From Pseudomonas sp. AL03 (lineage in GTDB: Bacteria; Pseudomonadota; Gammaproteobacteria; Pseudomonadales; Pseudomonadaceae), in contig NZ_JASBRE010000010.1 of the NCBI RefSeq assembly GCF_029960815.1, positions 1-64,000 of the forward strand: a DNA stretch of 64,000 bases, given 5' to 3'. A model generated the notes under the pieces. It searched no databases and was not told where the DNA came from. It worked only from the letters and a program-made list of their open reading frames with translations. The translations under genes and the position numbers were made by a program. Numbering within the stretch: position 1 is the stretch's first letter; every line of letters starts with the position of its first letter. This document shows, in pieces, positions 9,543 to 18,001 of this stretch.

Positions 9543-10544
9543 ATGTTCAACGGTAAATCGATTTTCATCTCTGGCGGCACCGGCTCGTTCGGGCGCAATT
9601 TCATCCGCCGGTTGCTGGAGCAATATCAGCCGAAGCGGGTGGTGGTGTTTTCGCGCGATGAGCTCAAACAGTACGAGATGCAGCAGACGTTCAACGCGCC
9701 GTGCATGCGTTATTTCCTCGGTGATGTGCGCGACGCTGAGCGTTTACGTCAGGCCATGCGCGGTATCGATTACGTGGTGCATGCTGCGGCACTGAAACAA
9801 GTGCCGGCGGCGGAGTACAACCCGACCGAATGCATCCGCACCAACGTCAACGGCGCGGAAAACATCATCGCCGCGGCCATCGACAACGGCGTGAAAAAAG
9901 TTGTCGCGCTGTCCACCGACAAGGCCGCCAGCCCGATCAACCTGTACGGCGCGACCAAGCTGCTGTCGGACAAATTGTTCGTCGCCGCGAACAACATTGC
10001 CGGTGACCAGAACACCCGGTTTTCGGTTGTCCGTTACGGCAACGTCGCCGGCTCGCGGGGGTCGGTGGTGCCGTTTTTCAGCAAGCTGATTGCCGAGGGC
10101 GCCACGGAGCTGCCGATCACCGATGAGCGCATGACGCGTTTCTGGATCACCCTCGATCACGGTGTGCAGTTTGTGCTCGACAGCTTCGCCCGCATGCACG
10201 GTGGTGAAGTGTTTGTGCCGAAGATCCCGTCGATTCGTATCGTCGATCTGGCACAGGGCATGGCTGAACATTTGCCGCACAGGAACGTCGGCATTCGTCC
10301 GGGAGAAAAACTCCATGAGTTGATGGTGCCGCTGGACGACGCGCGGATGACCCTGGAGTTCGCCGATCACTACACCATTCAGCCCTCGATTCGTTTCACC
10401 AGCATCGACGTGGATTTTGCCGTCGACAAACTGGGGGAGCAGGGCAGGCCGGTCAGTGAAGACTTCGAGTACCGTTCCGACACCAATCCGCACTACCTGT
10501 CGGTCGGCCAGATTGCTGATCTGCACGCGAAGCTGTCGGCATGA
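9543..10544 (+). CDS. pseB: UDP-N-acetylglucosamine 4,6-dehydratase (inverting)
   Basis: First enzyme of pseudaminic acid synthesis: dehydrates and C5-epimerises UDP-GlcNAc. 333 aa with SGGTGSFGRNF at residues 10-20, HAAALKQVPAAEYNP (the PseB/FlaA1 signature, with a Lys in place of the usual catalytic Tyr), and STDKAASPINLYGATKL carrying YxxxK. It overlaps pseC by 4 bases (ATGA). The five pse genes are contiguous and in pathway-complete form, which makes assignment very secure. Confidence 0.95.
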   Translation: MFNGKSIFISGGTGSFGRNFIRRLLEQYQPKRVVVFSRDELKQYEMQQTFNAPCMRYFLGDVRDAERLRQAMRGIDYVVHAAALKQVPAAEYNPTECIRTNVNGAENIIAAAIDNGVKKVVALSTDKAASPINLYGATKLLSDKLFVAANNIAGDQNTRFSVVRYGNVAGSRGSVVPFFSKLIAEGATELPITDERMTRFWITLDHGVQFVLDSFARMHGGEVFVPKIPSIRIVDLAQGMAEHLPHRNVGIRPGEKLHELMVPLDDARMTLEFADHYTIQPSIRFTSIDVDFAVDKLGEQGRPVSEDFEYRSDTNPHYLSVGQIADLHAKLSA

Positions 10545-11704
10545 TTCCCTACGGTCGGCAGAGTCTCGATCAGGCAGACATCGATGCGGTGGTCGCCGTG
10601 TTGCAGTCGGACTGGCTCACTCAAGGGCCGACCATCGAACGCTTCGAACTGGCATTGGCGCAACGTTGCCAGGCTGATTTTGCGGTGGCGGTGTGCAATG
10701 CCACGGCGGCGTTGCACATTGCCTGCCTCGCTGCCGGACTCGAACCGGGCGATCGGCTGTGGACCACGCCGAACACGTTCCTGGCCTCGGCCAACTGTGG
10801 TCGCTATTGCGGCGCCGAGGTGGATTTTGTCGACATCGATCCGCTGACGTGGAATCTCGATGCCTACGCACTGGCGTCGAAGCTTGAGGCCGCGGAGCGC
10901 GATGGCACGCTGCCGAAAGTGCTGGTGGCCGTGGCGTTTTCCGGGCAGAGCTGCGACATGCGCATGATCGCCGGACTGGCCGAACGTTACGGCGTTACGG
11001 TGATCGAGGACGCGTCCCACGCGGTCGGTGCCTCCTATGCCGGGCGTCCCGTGGGTTGCGGCGAATTCGCGGCGATGACGGTGTTCAGTTTTCACCCGGT
11101 GAAAATCATCACCAGCGCCGAGGGTGGCATGGTGTTGACCAACCGCCCTGAACTGGCCGAGCGCTTGCAGCGTTTGCGCAGCCACGGCATGACCCGCGAT
11201 CCACAGCAGATGACCGAATCCAGTCACGGTCCCTGGTACTACCAGCAAGTGGAACTGGGCTTCAACTACCGGATCACTGATCTGCAAGCGGCTCTCGGTC
11301 TGTCACAGCTGAATAAGCTCGATGACTTCATCGAGCGTCGTCGTGAGCTGGCGGCGCGTTATGACCGATTGTTGGCGTACTTGCCGTTGACCTTGCCCAG
11401 CGCGCAACCAGGCGCCGAGTCGGCATGGCATCTGTACGTGGTGCGGTTGCACACAGACCGGATCAACCTCAGCCATCGGCAGGTGTTCGAAGGGTTGCGG
11501 GCGGTCGGGATCGGGGTGAACCTGCACTATATTCCGCTGCATTTGCAGCCGTACTATCGTGATCTGGGGTTTGCCGAAGGAGACTTCCCGCAGGCCGAGC
11601 GTTATTACGCCGAAGCCATCAGCTTGCCGATGTTTCCTTTGCTGAGCGATGAACAACAGGACTTCGTGGTTGAGCAACTGCGTCGGTTGGTTCTTGAGGA
11701 GTAG
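10541..11704 (+). CDS. pseC: UDP-4-amino-4,6-dideoxy-N-acetyl-beta-L-altrosamine transaminase
   Basis: PLP aminotransferase of the DegT family acting on the PseB product. 387 aa, beginning IPYGRQSLDQADIDAVVAVL with SDWLTQGP, the hallmark PseC N-terminus. VIEDASHAVGASYAGRPVG holds the PLP-binding Asp, and FSFHPVKIITSAEGGMV the Schiff-base Lys. Overlap with pseB implies translational coupling. Confidence 0.94.
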   Translation: MIPYGRQSLDQADIDAVVAVLQSDWLTQGPTIERFELALAQRCQADFAVAVCNATAALHIACLAAGLEPGDRLWTTPNTFLASANCGRYCGAEVDFVDIDPLTWNLDAYALASKLEAAERDGTLPKVLVAVAFSGQSCDMRMIAGLAERYGVTVIEDASHAVGASYAGRPVGCGEFAAMTVFSFHPVKIITSAEGGMVLTNRPELAERLQRLRSHGMTRDPQQMTESSHGPWYYQQVELGFNYRITDLQAALGLSQLNKLDDFIERRRELAARYDRLLAYLPLTLPSAQPGAESAWHLYVVRLHTDRINLSHRQVFEGLRAVGIGVNLHYIPLHLQPYYRDLGFAEGDFPQAERYYAEAISLPMFPLLSDEQQDFVVEQLRRLVLEE

Positions 11705-11710
11705 TGACAC

Positions 11711-12406
11711 TTGAACTGCGTTGCAATCATTCCGGCCCGCGGTGGCAGCAAGCGAATCCCGCGCAAGAACCTCAAACCGTTCGACGGTGTACCGATGATC
11801 GTCCGTTCGATCCGTACGGCGCTTGATTGCGGGTTATTTGATCAAGTCGTCGTCAGTACGGATGACGAAGAAATTGCCGACGTCGCCCGGACTCATGGCG
11901 CACTGGTGCCGTTCGTGCGGCCTGTCGAACTGGCTGATGATTTCACCGGCACAGCTGCGGTGATCGTGCATGCCTTGAGCCAATTGCCGATCTTCGACTA
12001 CGTCTGCTGCATCTACGCTACCGCGCCACTGTTGCAGGCACGCTATCTGCGTCAGGGGCATGAATTACTGGTGCAGCATCCGGACAAGTCCTTCGCTTTT
12101 TCCGTGGCCGGTTTCGGCTTCCCGGTGCAACGTGCCTTGACCCTCGACGAGCAGGGTGCCTTGACCTCGCTCTATCCGGAGTTTCGCAACACCCGTTCCC
12201 AGGATTTACCTGAAGCCTATCAGGATGCCGGCCAGTTCTATTGGGGGCGCAGAGAGGCCTGGTTGCGCGGCGATGTGCTGTTTTCTCCGGCGAGCCTGCC
12301 GGTGATTCTGCCGCGGCATCTGGTGCAGGACATCGACACCCTTGAAGACTGGAAGCGTGCCGAATACCTCTATGCCGCATTGAAAGCTGGCGGAGAGCTG
12401 CAATGA
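11711..12406 (+). CDS. pseF: Pseudaminic acid cytidylyltransferase
   Basis: Activates pseudaminic acid to CMP-Pse for transfer to flagellin. 231 aa; the N-terminal CMP-nonulosonate synthetase motif is IPARGGSKRIPRKN, and VVSTDDEEIADVA and YATAPLLQARYL follow. The start is a TTG directly before NCVAIIPARGG; no ATG upstream keeps the conserved N-terminus, and GAGGAG lies about 10 bases upstream. It overlaps pseG by 4 bases. Confidence 0.93.
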   Translation: MNCVAIIPARGGSKRIPRKNLKPFDGVPMIVRSIRTALDCGLFDQVVVSTDDEEIADVARTHGALVPFVRPVELADDFTGTAAVIVHALSQLPIFDYVCCIYATAPLLQARYLRQGHELLVQHPDKSFAFSVAGFGFPVQRALTLDEQGALTSLYPEFRNTRSQDLPEAYQDAGQFYWGRREAWLRGDVLFSPASLPVILPRHLVQDIDTLEDWKRAEYLYAALKAGGELQ

Positions 12407-13908
12407 GAGTGCTGATCCGCGCCGATGCGTCGCCGACCATTGGCTGCGGTCACATTGCTCGCTGTTTGACCCTGGCCAGAGTCTTGCGCAAGCAAGGTGC
12501 GCAGGTGGCCTTCGCTTGCCGCCTGTTGCCGGGCCATCGACTGGATGCACTGCAAGCCGAGGGCTTTGAAGTCTTCGCCCTGGCGGCTCGTTACCCTGAT
12601 GAAGACCCGCAGCAGGCGATCGAGTCCTTGCTGCCTTGGCAGGCGGACATCGCCGCGCTTGGGCAGGCGCTGAATAATCATCCGGGGTTCGATTGGGTCA
12701 TCGTCGACCACTACGGCCTCGACCATCATTGGCAGACCGCGGCCCGCCGTTGGGCGCCAAGGATTGCCGCTGTGGACGACCTCGCCACTCGAACCTACAG
12801 CGTCGATTTGCTGCTCAACCAGAATTTATCGGGTACGCCACAAGCCTATGCTTCGCTGCTGGCGCCCGGTTGCCAGACCTTGCTCGGTCCACATTTTGCC
12901 CTGTTGCGCGATGAATTCCGCTGCCTGGCGATTCCGGTCAAGCCCCAGGCCAGGCGGGTGCTGGTGAATTTCGGTGGCTTCGATGCGGCGATGCAAACCC
13001 ATCACGCGATGCTGGCAATGGCGGATTTGCATGAGCTCGAAGTCGATTTTGTCGCCGGTGCCGACAACCCGGCCTGGGCACAAATGCAGGCCTTGGCGGC
13101 GAGTCGTCCGAACTGGCGCTTGCACAGTTTTGTCAGTGACTTTTACCGACTGATGACCGGGGCCGACCTGTTTGTCGGTGCCGGCGGAGGCACCAGTTGG
13201 GAGCGGGCGGCCATGGGGTTGCCGACGATCTGTATCGCGGTCTCGAATAATCAGCAGGCCAACGCCGAAATAATGGCGACCTCAGGTTCCCACGTGTATC
13301 TGGGCCCCCGCGAGAACGTCAGCGTCGATCAGTTGCGTCAGGCCATCGCTTTTCTCGCGGGCAATCAGGGGTTACGCCAAAGTCTGGCCGAACACTCGCG
13401 TCAGTTGGTCGATGGGCGGGGTGCGCAGCGGGTTGCGGCAGCGCTCGCCGGTGCGGTACTGCAGGTTCGCAAGGCGTCTCTGGACGACGCGCAGCTGCTG
13501 TTCGAGGGGCGCAATGCCGAGTCGGTGCGGCGCTGGTCGCTGGACACGCAGGTCATCGATTGGCAACGGCATCAAGACTGGCTTGCCGCGAGCCTGAGCA
13601 ACCCGGGGCGTTTACTGTTGATTGCCGAGGCGAACGATGGCCCGGTCGGGGTACTGCGTTATGACCTGGACGGACTTGAAGTCGAAGTATCGATTTACCT
13701 GCTTGAAGGCCGCCTCGGTCTGGGGTGGGGCAGGGCCTTGCTGGCGCGGGGCGAAGCTTTTTTGACCGCCCACTGGCCGCAACTGAATGTCATCACCGCT
13801 CAAGTGTTGCCGGCGAATCAGTCGTCGCTGAAGCTGTTTCGCGAGGCAGGATTCACCCAGCGTGCTTGCGCGTTCACGCGCATATTGAAGGAACACCGCA
13901 ATGACTAG
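12403..13908 (+). CDS. pseG: Fused PseG hydrolase / PseH N-acetyltransferase
   Basis: 501 aa, about 150 longer than PseG alone. Residues 1 to about 345 are PseG, which removes UDP from UDP-2,4-diacetamido-trideoxy-altropyranose; they have a GT-B-like fold with RADASPTIGCGHIARCLTLA at the start, VDHYGLD, and GAGGGTSWERAAMGLP in the nucleotide-binding half. Residues about 350-501 form a GNAT acetyltransferase (VLQVRKASLDDAQLLFEGRN, LGLGWGRALLARGE, NQSSLKLFREAGF), matching PseH, which acetylates the C4 amine. The fusion supplies pseH, otherwise absent here. It overlaps pseF and pseI. Confidence 0.92.
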   Translation: MRVLIRADASPTIGCGHIARCLTLARVLRKQGAQVAFACRLLPGHRLDALQAEGFEVFALAARYPDEDPQQAIESLLPWQADIAALGQALNNHPGFDWVIVDHYGLDHHWQTAARRWAPRIAAVDDLATRTYSVDLLLNQNLSGTPQAYASLLAPGCQTLLGPHFALLRDEFRCLAIPVKPQARRVLVNFGGFDAAMQTHHAMLAMADLHELEVDFVAGADNPAWAQMQALAASRPNWRLHSFVSDFYRLMTGADLFVGAGGGTSWERAAMGLPTICIAVSNNQQANAEIMATSGSHVYLGPRENVSVDQLRQAIAFLAGNQGLRQSLAEHSRQLVDGRGAQRVAAALAGAVLQVRKASLDDAQLLFEGRNAESVRRWSLDTQVIDWQRHQDWLAASLSNPGRLLLIAEANDGPVGVLRYDLDGLEVEVSIYLLEGRLGLGWGRALLARGEAFLTAHWPQLNVITAQVLPANQSSLKLFREAGFTQRACAFTRILKEHRND

Positions 13909-14953
13909 CTTCAAGATCGGCAATCGCTCCATCGGTGCCGATGCACCGCCATTCATCATTGCCGAGATGAGTGGCAACCATAACCAGTCTCTGGAGGTGG
14001 CGCTGCAGATCGTCGACGCGGCGGCCAAGGCCGGTGCCCATGCCTTGAAGCTCCAGACCTACACCGCCGAGACCATGACCCTGGACCTGTCCGAAGGTGA
14101 GTTCTTCATCAAGGACCCTGACAGCCTCTGGGCCGGTTCTTCGCTGTACGCGTTGTACGAGAAGGCCCACACACCATGGGAATGGCACGCGCCGATTTTC
14201 GCCCGGGCCAAAGAGCTGGGCATGCTCGCGTTTTCCACGCCGTTTGATGACACCGCAGTGGACTTCCTCGAAAGTCTCGACGTGCCGGCCTACAAGATCG
14301 CCAGCTTCGAGAATACCGACCTGCCGTTAATTCGTCGGGTCGCTGCGACCGGCAAGCCATTGATCATTTCTACCGGCATGGCCAGCATCGCTGAACTCGA
14401 CGAAACCGTCCGTGCCGCCCGCGAGGCCGGTTGCAAGGATCTGGTGTTGCTCAAGTGCACCAGCACTTACCCGGCGACGCCCGCCAACAGCAACGTGCGG
14501 ACGATTCCTCATTTGCGCGAATTGTTTGGCTGTGAAGTCGGGCTGTCTGACCACTCCATGGGTGTCGGTGTGTCTGTGGCCGCGGTGGCCCAGGGGGCGA
14601 CGGTGGTGGAAAAGCACTTCACCCTCGACCGTTCCGCCGGTGGTGTGGACGCCAGTTTTTCGCTGGAACCGGCGGAGCTCGCCAGCCTGGTGATAGAAAC
14701 CGAACGCGCATGGCAGGCCATGGGCCGTGTGCATTACGGTGTGACGGACGCCGAGCGCAAGTCGCTGGTGTACCGCCGCTCGCTCTACGTGACTCAGGAC
14801 ATGGCTGCCGGCGAACCCTTTACTGTCGATAATCTGCGAGCCATTCGTCCGGGTCTGGGGTTGGCTCCAAAACACACGGAAACGCTTCTGGGCCGCCGTG
14901 CGCGTCAGGCCATCCCGCGCGGAACGCCGCTGGACTGGTCGTTGGTCGAATAA
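13901..14953 (+). CDS. pseI: Pseudaminic acid synthase
   Basis: Condenses the 6-deoxy-diacetamido-altrose with phosphoenolpyruvate to make pseudaminic acid. 350 aa in the NeuB family: FIIAEMSGNHNQSLEVAL, KLQTYTAETMT, YKIASFENTDLPLI and TCTSTYPA-like KCTSTYPATP are the TIM-barrel substrate and metal segments. The C-terminal SAF/antifreeze-like domain spans about 290-350 (SLYVTQDMAAGEPFT, ending GRRARQAIPRGTPLDWSLV). The 8-base overlap with pseG-H closes the pse operon. Confidence 0.95.
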   Translation: MTSFKIGNRSIGADAPPFIIAEMSGNHNQSLEVALQIVDAAAKAGAHALKLQTYTAETMTLDLSEGEFFIKDPDSLWAGSSLYALYEKAHTPWEWHAPIFARAKELGMLAFSTPFDDTAVDFLESLDVPAYKIASFENTDLPLIRRVAATGKPLIISTGMASIAELDETVRAAREAGCKDLVLLKCTSTYPATPANSNVRTIPHLRELFGCEVGLSDHSMGVGVSVAAVAQGATVVEKHFTLDRSAGGVDASFSLEPAELASLVIETERAWQAMGRVHYGVTDAERKSLVYRRSLYVTQDMAAGEPFTVDNLRAIRPGLGLAPKHTETLLGRRARQAIPRGTPLDWSLVE

Positions 14954-15085
14954 CCCCTTGTGGCGCTGATTCGGCAAAATAGCGTGACCTGCGAGTCATT
15001 ACGCGCATCTTCACTGTATTGTATTAATCGGGAAGGTGGCGCCTGGCCTGTTTTTGGCCCAGTGATAGCCTTTTATTCTTCCCGC

Positions 15086-15112
15086 CGTCGCCTCAGTGGA
15101 GGCGACGTTTTT
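15086..15112 (+). terminator. Rho-independent terminator in the pseI-ketoacyl synthase gap
   Basis: CGTCGCCTC, a 4-base loop (AGTG), then GAGGCGACG form a perfect 9-bp GC-rich stem followed by TTTTTA. It lies about 130 bases after pseI and 70 before the FabH-like gene, so it probably ends the pse transcript and the next gene needs its own promoter. Confidence 0.85.
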
Positions 15113-15182
15113 ATCTGTTTGTCGGCGCCCCTCGAATCATTACGAGCGGTGGTATTGGGCTGTTTATTATTGGGAAGCCGTA

Positions 15183-16109
15183 ATGATTGGCATAAAAAGC
15201 ATTGCGAGCTACGTTCCTGTAGCCGGCGTGGACAATTACGCACAAGGTGCAAAATTCGAAAAGGATGAAGAGTTCATCCTGGGCAAGATCGGTTCGGCCT
15301 TCCTGCCGCGTAAAGACGCCGGGCAGGAAACCTCGGACCTGTGCGTCGAAGCAGCCAATGCGCTGTTCGCCAAAAATCCCGACTTGAAACGTGAAGACAT
15401 CGACGTGCTGATCGTTGTCACCCAGAACGGCGACGAAGAAGGCCTGCCGCACACCGCAGCTATCGTTCAGGACAAACTGGGCCTGCCGACTACCGTGGCC
15501 GCGTTCGATATTTCCCTGGGCTGCTCCGGCTACGTCTACGGCATCTACGCCATCAAGGGTTTCATGGAAGCCGCAGGCTTGAAGAATGGCCTGCTGATCA
15601 CCGCTGATCCTTACTCCAAGATCGTCGACCCGGAAGATCGCAACACCACCATGCTGTTTGGTGATGCCGCCACCGCGACCTGGATGGGTGAAAACGCGCC
15701 ATGGCAATTGGGCAAGGCCAAGTTCGGCACCGACGGTTCCGGTGCGCCGCACCTGAAGGTTACCGACGGGGTGTTCTTCATGAACGGCCGTCAGGTGTTC
15801 AATTTTGCGCTGCTTAAAGTCCCGGCGCATTTGCACGAGTTGCTGGCCGATTCGCAATTGACCGCTGACGATATCGATGCCTTTTGCATCCATCAGGGCA
15901 GTGCAGCGATTGTCGATGCCGTGGCGCGACGCTTCGAAGGCGAGCCGGAGAAGTTCATCAAGGACATGGTCGAGACCGGCAACACGGTGTCGTCGAGCAT
16001 CCCGCTGCTGCTGGAAAAACATGTGCTGGACTCCACCTGGAAGCGCGTGGCGTTGAGCGGTTTCGGCGTTGGTTTGTCGTGGGGCTCGGCGATTATCTAT
16101 CGCCCTTGA
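15183..16109 (+). CDS. 3-oxoacyl-ACP synthase III-family protein (FabH-like)
   Basis: 308 aa with the complete thiolase-fold triad: Cys in ISLGCSGYVYG (about residue 116), His in FCIHQGSAA (about 237), and Asn in VETGNTVSSSIPLLL (about 267). It starts MIGIKSIASYVPVAGVDN at the ATG at 15183; the longer open frame upstream runs over the terminator and is not used. A FabH paralogue also sits in the P. syringae flagellin glycosylation island (orf3), where it was linked to quorum-sensing signal levels rather than to flagellin. It may make an acyl chain for sugar acylation or act in lipid metabolism; the role is open. Confidence 0.85.
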   Translation: MIGIKSIASYVPVAGVDNYAQGAKFEKDEEFILGKIGSAFLPRKDAGQETSDLCVEAANALFAKNPDLKREDIDVLIVVTQNGDEEGLPHTAAIVQDKLGLPTTVAAFDISLGCSGYVYGIYAIKGFMEAAGLKNGLLITADPYSKIVDPEDRNTTMLFGDAATATWMGENAPWQLGKAKFGTDGSGAPHLKVTDGVFFMNGRQVFNFALLKVPAHLHELLADSQLTADDIDAFCIHQGSAAIVDAVARRFEGEPEKFIKDMVETGNTVSSSIPLLLEKHVLDSTWKRVALSGFGVGLSWGSAIIYRP

Positions 16110-16134
16110 TCTTTCAAAAGCCAGGCACAAAAAA

Positions 16135-16169
16135 AGCGTTCAAGGTGTAACCTTGAGCGCTATTTTTTT
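16135..16169 (+). terminator. Terminator after the FabH-like gene
   Basis: AGCGTTCAAGG, loop TGTAA, CCTTGAGCGCT pair over 11 bp (one G-T), followed by ATTTTTTT. The A-rich left flank makes it potentially bidirectional. It separates the ketoacyl synthase from the Maf-type gene. Confidence 0.88.
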
Positions 16170-16192
16170 GCCTGAATGAAAAGCGAGGCTTA

Positions 16193-17485
16193 ATGAGCGA
16201 GTTCTTTGAGCGCAACGGCGAGTTGATACAGCGGCGCTGGCCCAAGGTCTGGCATCGACTGACGGTGGAGAGCAGCGCCGTCTTGCAAGCTGATCTGGTG
16301 GAAGGCCTGGGCTCGACGTTGAGCATCAATGGCATTCAGTTGACCAGTCGCCATGACCGCACTCGCGAAGCGTTGCTTCAGGCCGACAGCCTGCCCGTCG
16401 ACAGTCCGGTGGTGCATGTCTATGGCACCGGGCTGGGTGATTTGCAGCTGCAATTGCTGGAGCGTGCCGGGCTTGAACGGTTGTGCGTGCACATTCTGAA
16501 CGGTGCGGTGTTTGCCCTGGTGCTGCAACTGCTCGATCAACAGCCGTGGCTCGGCGACTCGCGAGTGGTGCTGCTGTACGCCGGCGATCTGTCGGAGATC
16601 CAGTTGCCGTACTTCGCGCTGCCTTCGGAGCTGGTGCTGGCGGACGACTTCAACGCCAAAATCCGCGACCGGCTGATCAGCGAAACCCACCTGACCTTCA
16701 ACAATCGCGAATTCGATGCCGACAATCCGGAAATTGCCGAGCGTTTGCAGGCGTGTGTAGAGCGCGTTAGCGCCGATGCCGATGTTGCCGAGCTGTTTGC
16801 CACCTGTTCCGGCAGGGAAGTGTTTGTCATTGCCACCGGGCCGAGCCTGGAACAGCACTTCGACACGCTGCGTACGGTACGCGAACAGGCGCGGCGGCCG
16901 CTGTTCATTTGCGTTGATACAGCCTACCGACCGCTTGTCGAGCATGGGATCAAACCGGATGTGGTGGTCACGATTGATCAGCGCATCTCGACGCGACATT
17001 TGCCGTCCGACGCCACGAGCGATATCACGCTGGTCTACATGCCTATGGTCGATCCAGCGGTTTTGGGGGGCTGGCAGGGCAAGCGTTATGTGGCCTATTC
17101 CGCCAGTCCTGTCTATAAGGACATGCGCCAGCAATTACCCAAGGCCCAACTCTTTGTCGGTGGCAGTGTGATTCACCCGGCGGTGGACCTGGCGGTACAC
17201 ATGGGGGGCAGCCAGATCACTCTGTTCGGTGCCGACTTTGCTTTCCCGAACAACAAGACCCACGCCGGCTGGAATGACGGTGATCTTGGACCGCAAGTGG
17301 GCGCTGCCCGGCACTGGGTCCTCGATGGCCACGGTCAGCGAGTCAAGACGCAGCTCAATTTCCGCAGTTACCTGTGCGAGCTGGAGCGGTACATCGCCGG
17401 GCATCCTCGGGTGGCTTTCTATAACAGCAGTTGGGCAGGGGCGATGATTGTCGGCACAACGTTTCACCCGGAGCTCACGCGATGA
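16193..17485 (+). CDS. Maf-type motility accessory factor (DUF115, MptE-like), probable flagellin pseudaminyltransferase
   Basis: 430 aa. The central MAF_flag10/DUF115 domain shows REVFVIATGPSLEQHFDTL (about residues 211-229), a GxGPSL-type nucleotide-binding loop, then FICVDTAYRPLVEHGIKPDVVVTIDQR and GGSVIHPAVDLAVHMGGSQITLFGADFAF. This resembles sialyltransferase-like Maf proteins, which transfer CMP-nonulosonates to flagellin in the cytoplasm before export. It follows the pse genes and precedes fliC, which supports that role. Its stop overlaps the small downstream gene. Confidence 0.88.
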   Translation: MSEFFERNGELIQRRWPKVWHRLTVESSAVLQADLVEGLGSTLSINGIQLTSRHDRTREALLQADSLPVDSPVVHVYGTGLGDLQLQLLERAGLERLCVHILNGAVFALVLQLLDQQPWLGDSRVVLLYAGDLSEIQLPYFALPSELVLADDFNAKIRDRLISETHLTFNNREFDADNPEIAERLQACVERVSADADVAELFATCSGREVFVIATGPSLEQHFDTLRTVREQARRPLFICVDTAYRPLVEHGIKPDVVVTIDQRISTRHLPSDATSDITLVYMPMVDPAVLGGWQGKRYVAYSASPVYKDMRQQLPKAQLFVGGSVIHPAVDLAVHMGGSQITLFGADFAFPNNKTHAGWNDGDLGPQVGAARHWVLDGHGQRVKTQLNFRSYLCELERYIAGHPRVAFYNSSWAGAMIVGTTFHPELTR

Positions 17486-17748
17486 CTGAATCCTCCCTGG
17501 TTGCCGAGGCGCGGCAGTGTTCCGTTTTGTTCCGTCTGGGACGAGATGTCGAAGCTGCGCTGCTGATGGTCCAGATCTGCAGTGATGTGCAATCCGCGAT
17601 GGGGCGTGAGAATGTCGAGGTCCAATCCCGCTGGACGGCGTTGCTCACCGACATGCTTGCCTGTCAGGAGGAGCAGGATTGGTTGGCGCTGGCTGATTAT
17701 CTCGATCATGAGTTGCCACAGTTGCTGGAAGTGGCCGCTGCCGGTTAA
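17482..17748 (+). CDS. Small unknown protein between maf and fliC
   Basis: 88 aa, coupled to the Maf gene by an ATGA-type overlap. It is predicted to be mostly helical (long stretches rich in Ala, Leu, Glu and Gln), with no signal peptide or membrane segment. The size, acidity and helical nature recall flagellar export chaperones such as FliS and FliT, but no diagnostic motif is seen. Its position suggests a partner for Maf or flagellin. The call as a real gene rests on overlap, in-frame start and codon use like its neighbours. Confidence 0.65.
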   Translation: MTESSLVAEARQCSVLFRLGRDVEAALLMVQICSDVQSAMGRENVEVQSRWTALLTDMLACQEEQDWLALADYLDHELPQLLEVAAAG

Positions 17749-17762
17749 GGCTTTTTGACAAT

Positions 17763-17801
17763 TGCCGGTACAGGCGAGTCCTCGCTGTCCCGTTACCGGC
17801 A
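17763..17801. other. Inverted repeat after the maf operon
   Basis: TGCCGGTA and TACCGGCA are separated by 23 bases that contain a smaller GCGAG/CTCGC hairpin. No strong T-run follows directly, so it may be a weak or Rho-assisted terminator between the glycosylation island and fliC. Confidence 0.45.
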
Positions 17802-17894
17802 TTTCCCTGACGTCACTTTTTTGGGTTGGATTGCCGCCAGGCCCTTGTTTCATTGAGGGTGGCAGTGTGATGGCAAATTTTTTTCAAAATCCCC

Positions 17895-17921
17895 TAAAGC
17901 AACCTGCGTTCGCGACGATAA
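17895..17921 (+). promoter_or_regulatory. FliA (sigma-28) promoter of fliC
   Basis: TAAA, exactly 15 bases, then GACGATAA: one mismatch to the enterobacterial and Pseudomonas FliA consensus TAAA-N15-GCCGATAA. It lies 80 bases before the fliC start, in the expected place for a late flagellar gene. Confidence 0.88.
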
Positions 17922-18001
17922 CTATTACGAAGGTTCTCTAGGCCATACCCGGCGGTTGCCAGGGCCGGAAGCCGCAGTACCCAACCAACGAGGAATTCGT
18001 C

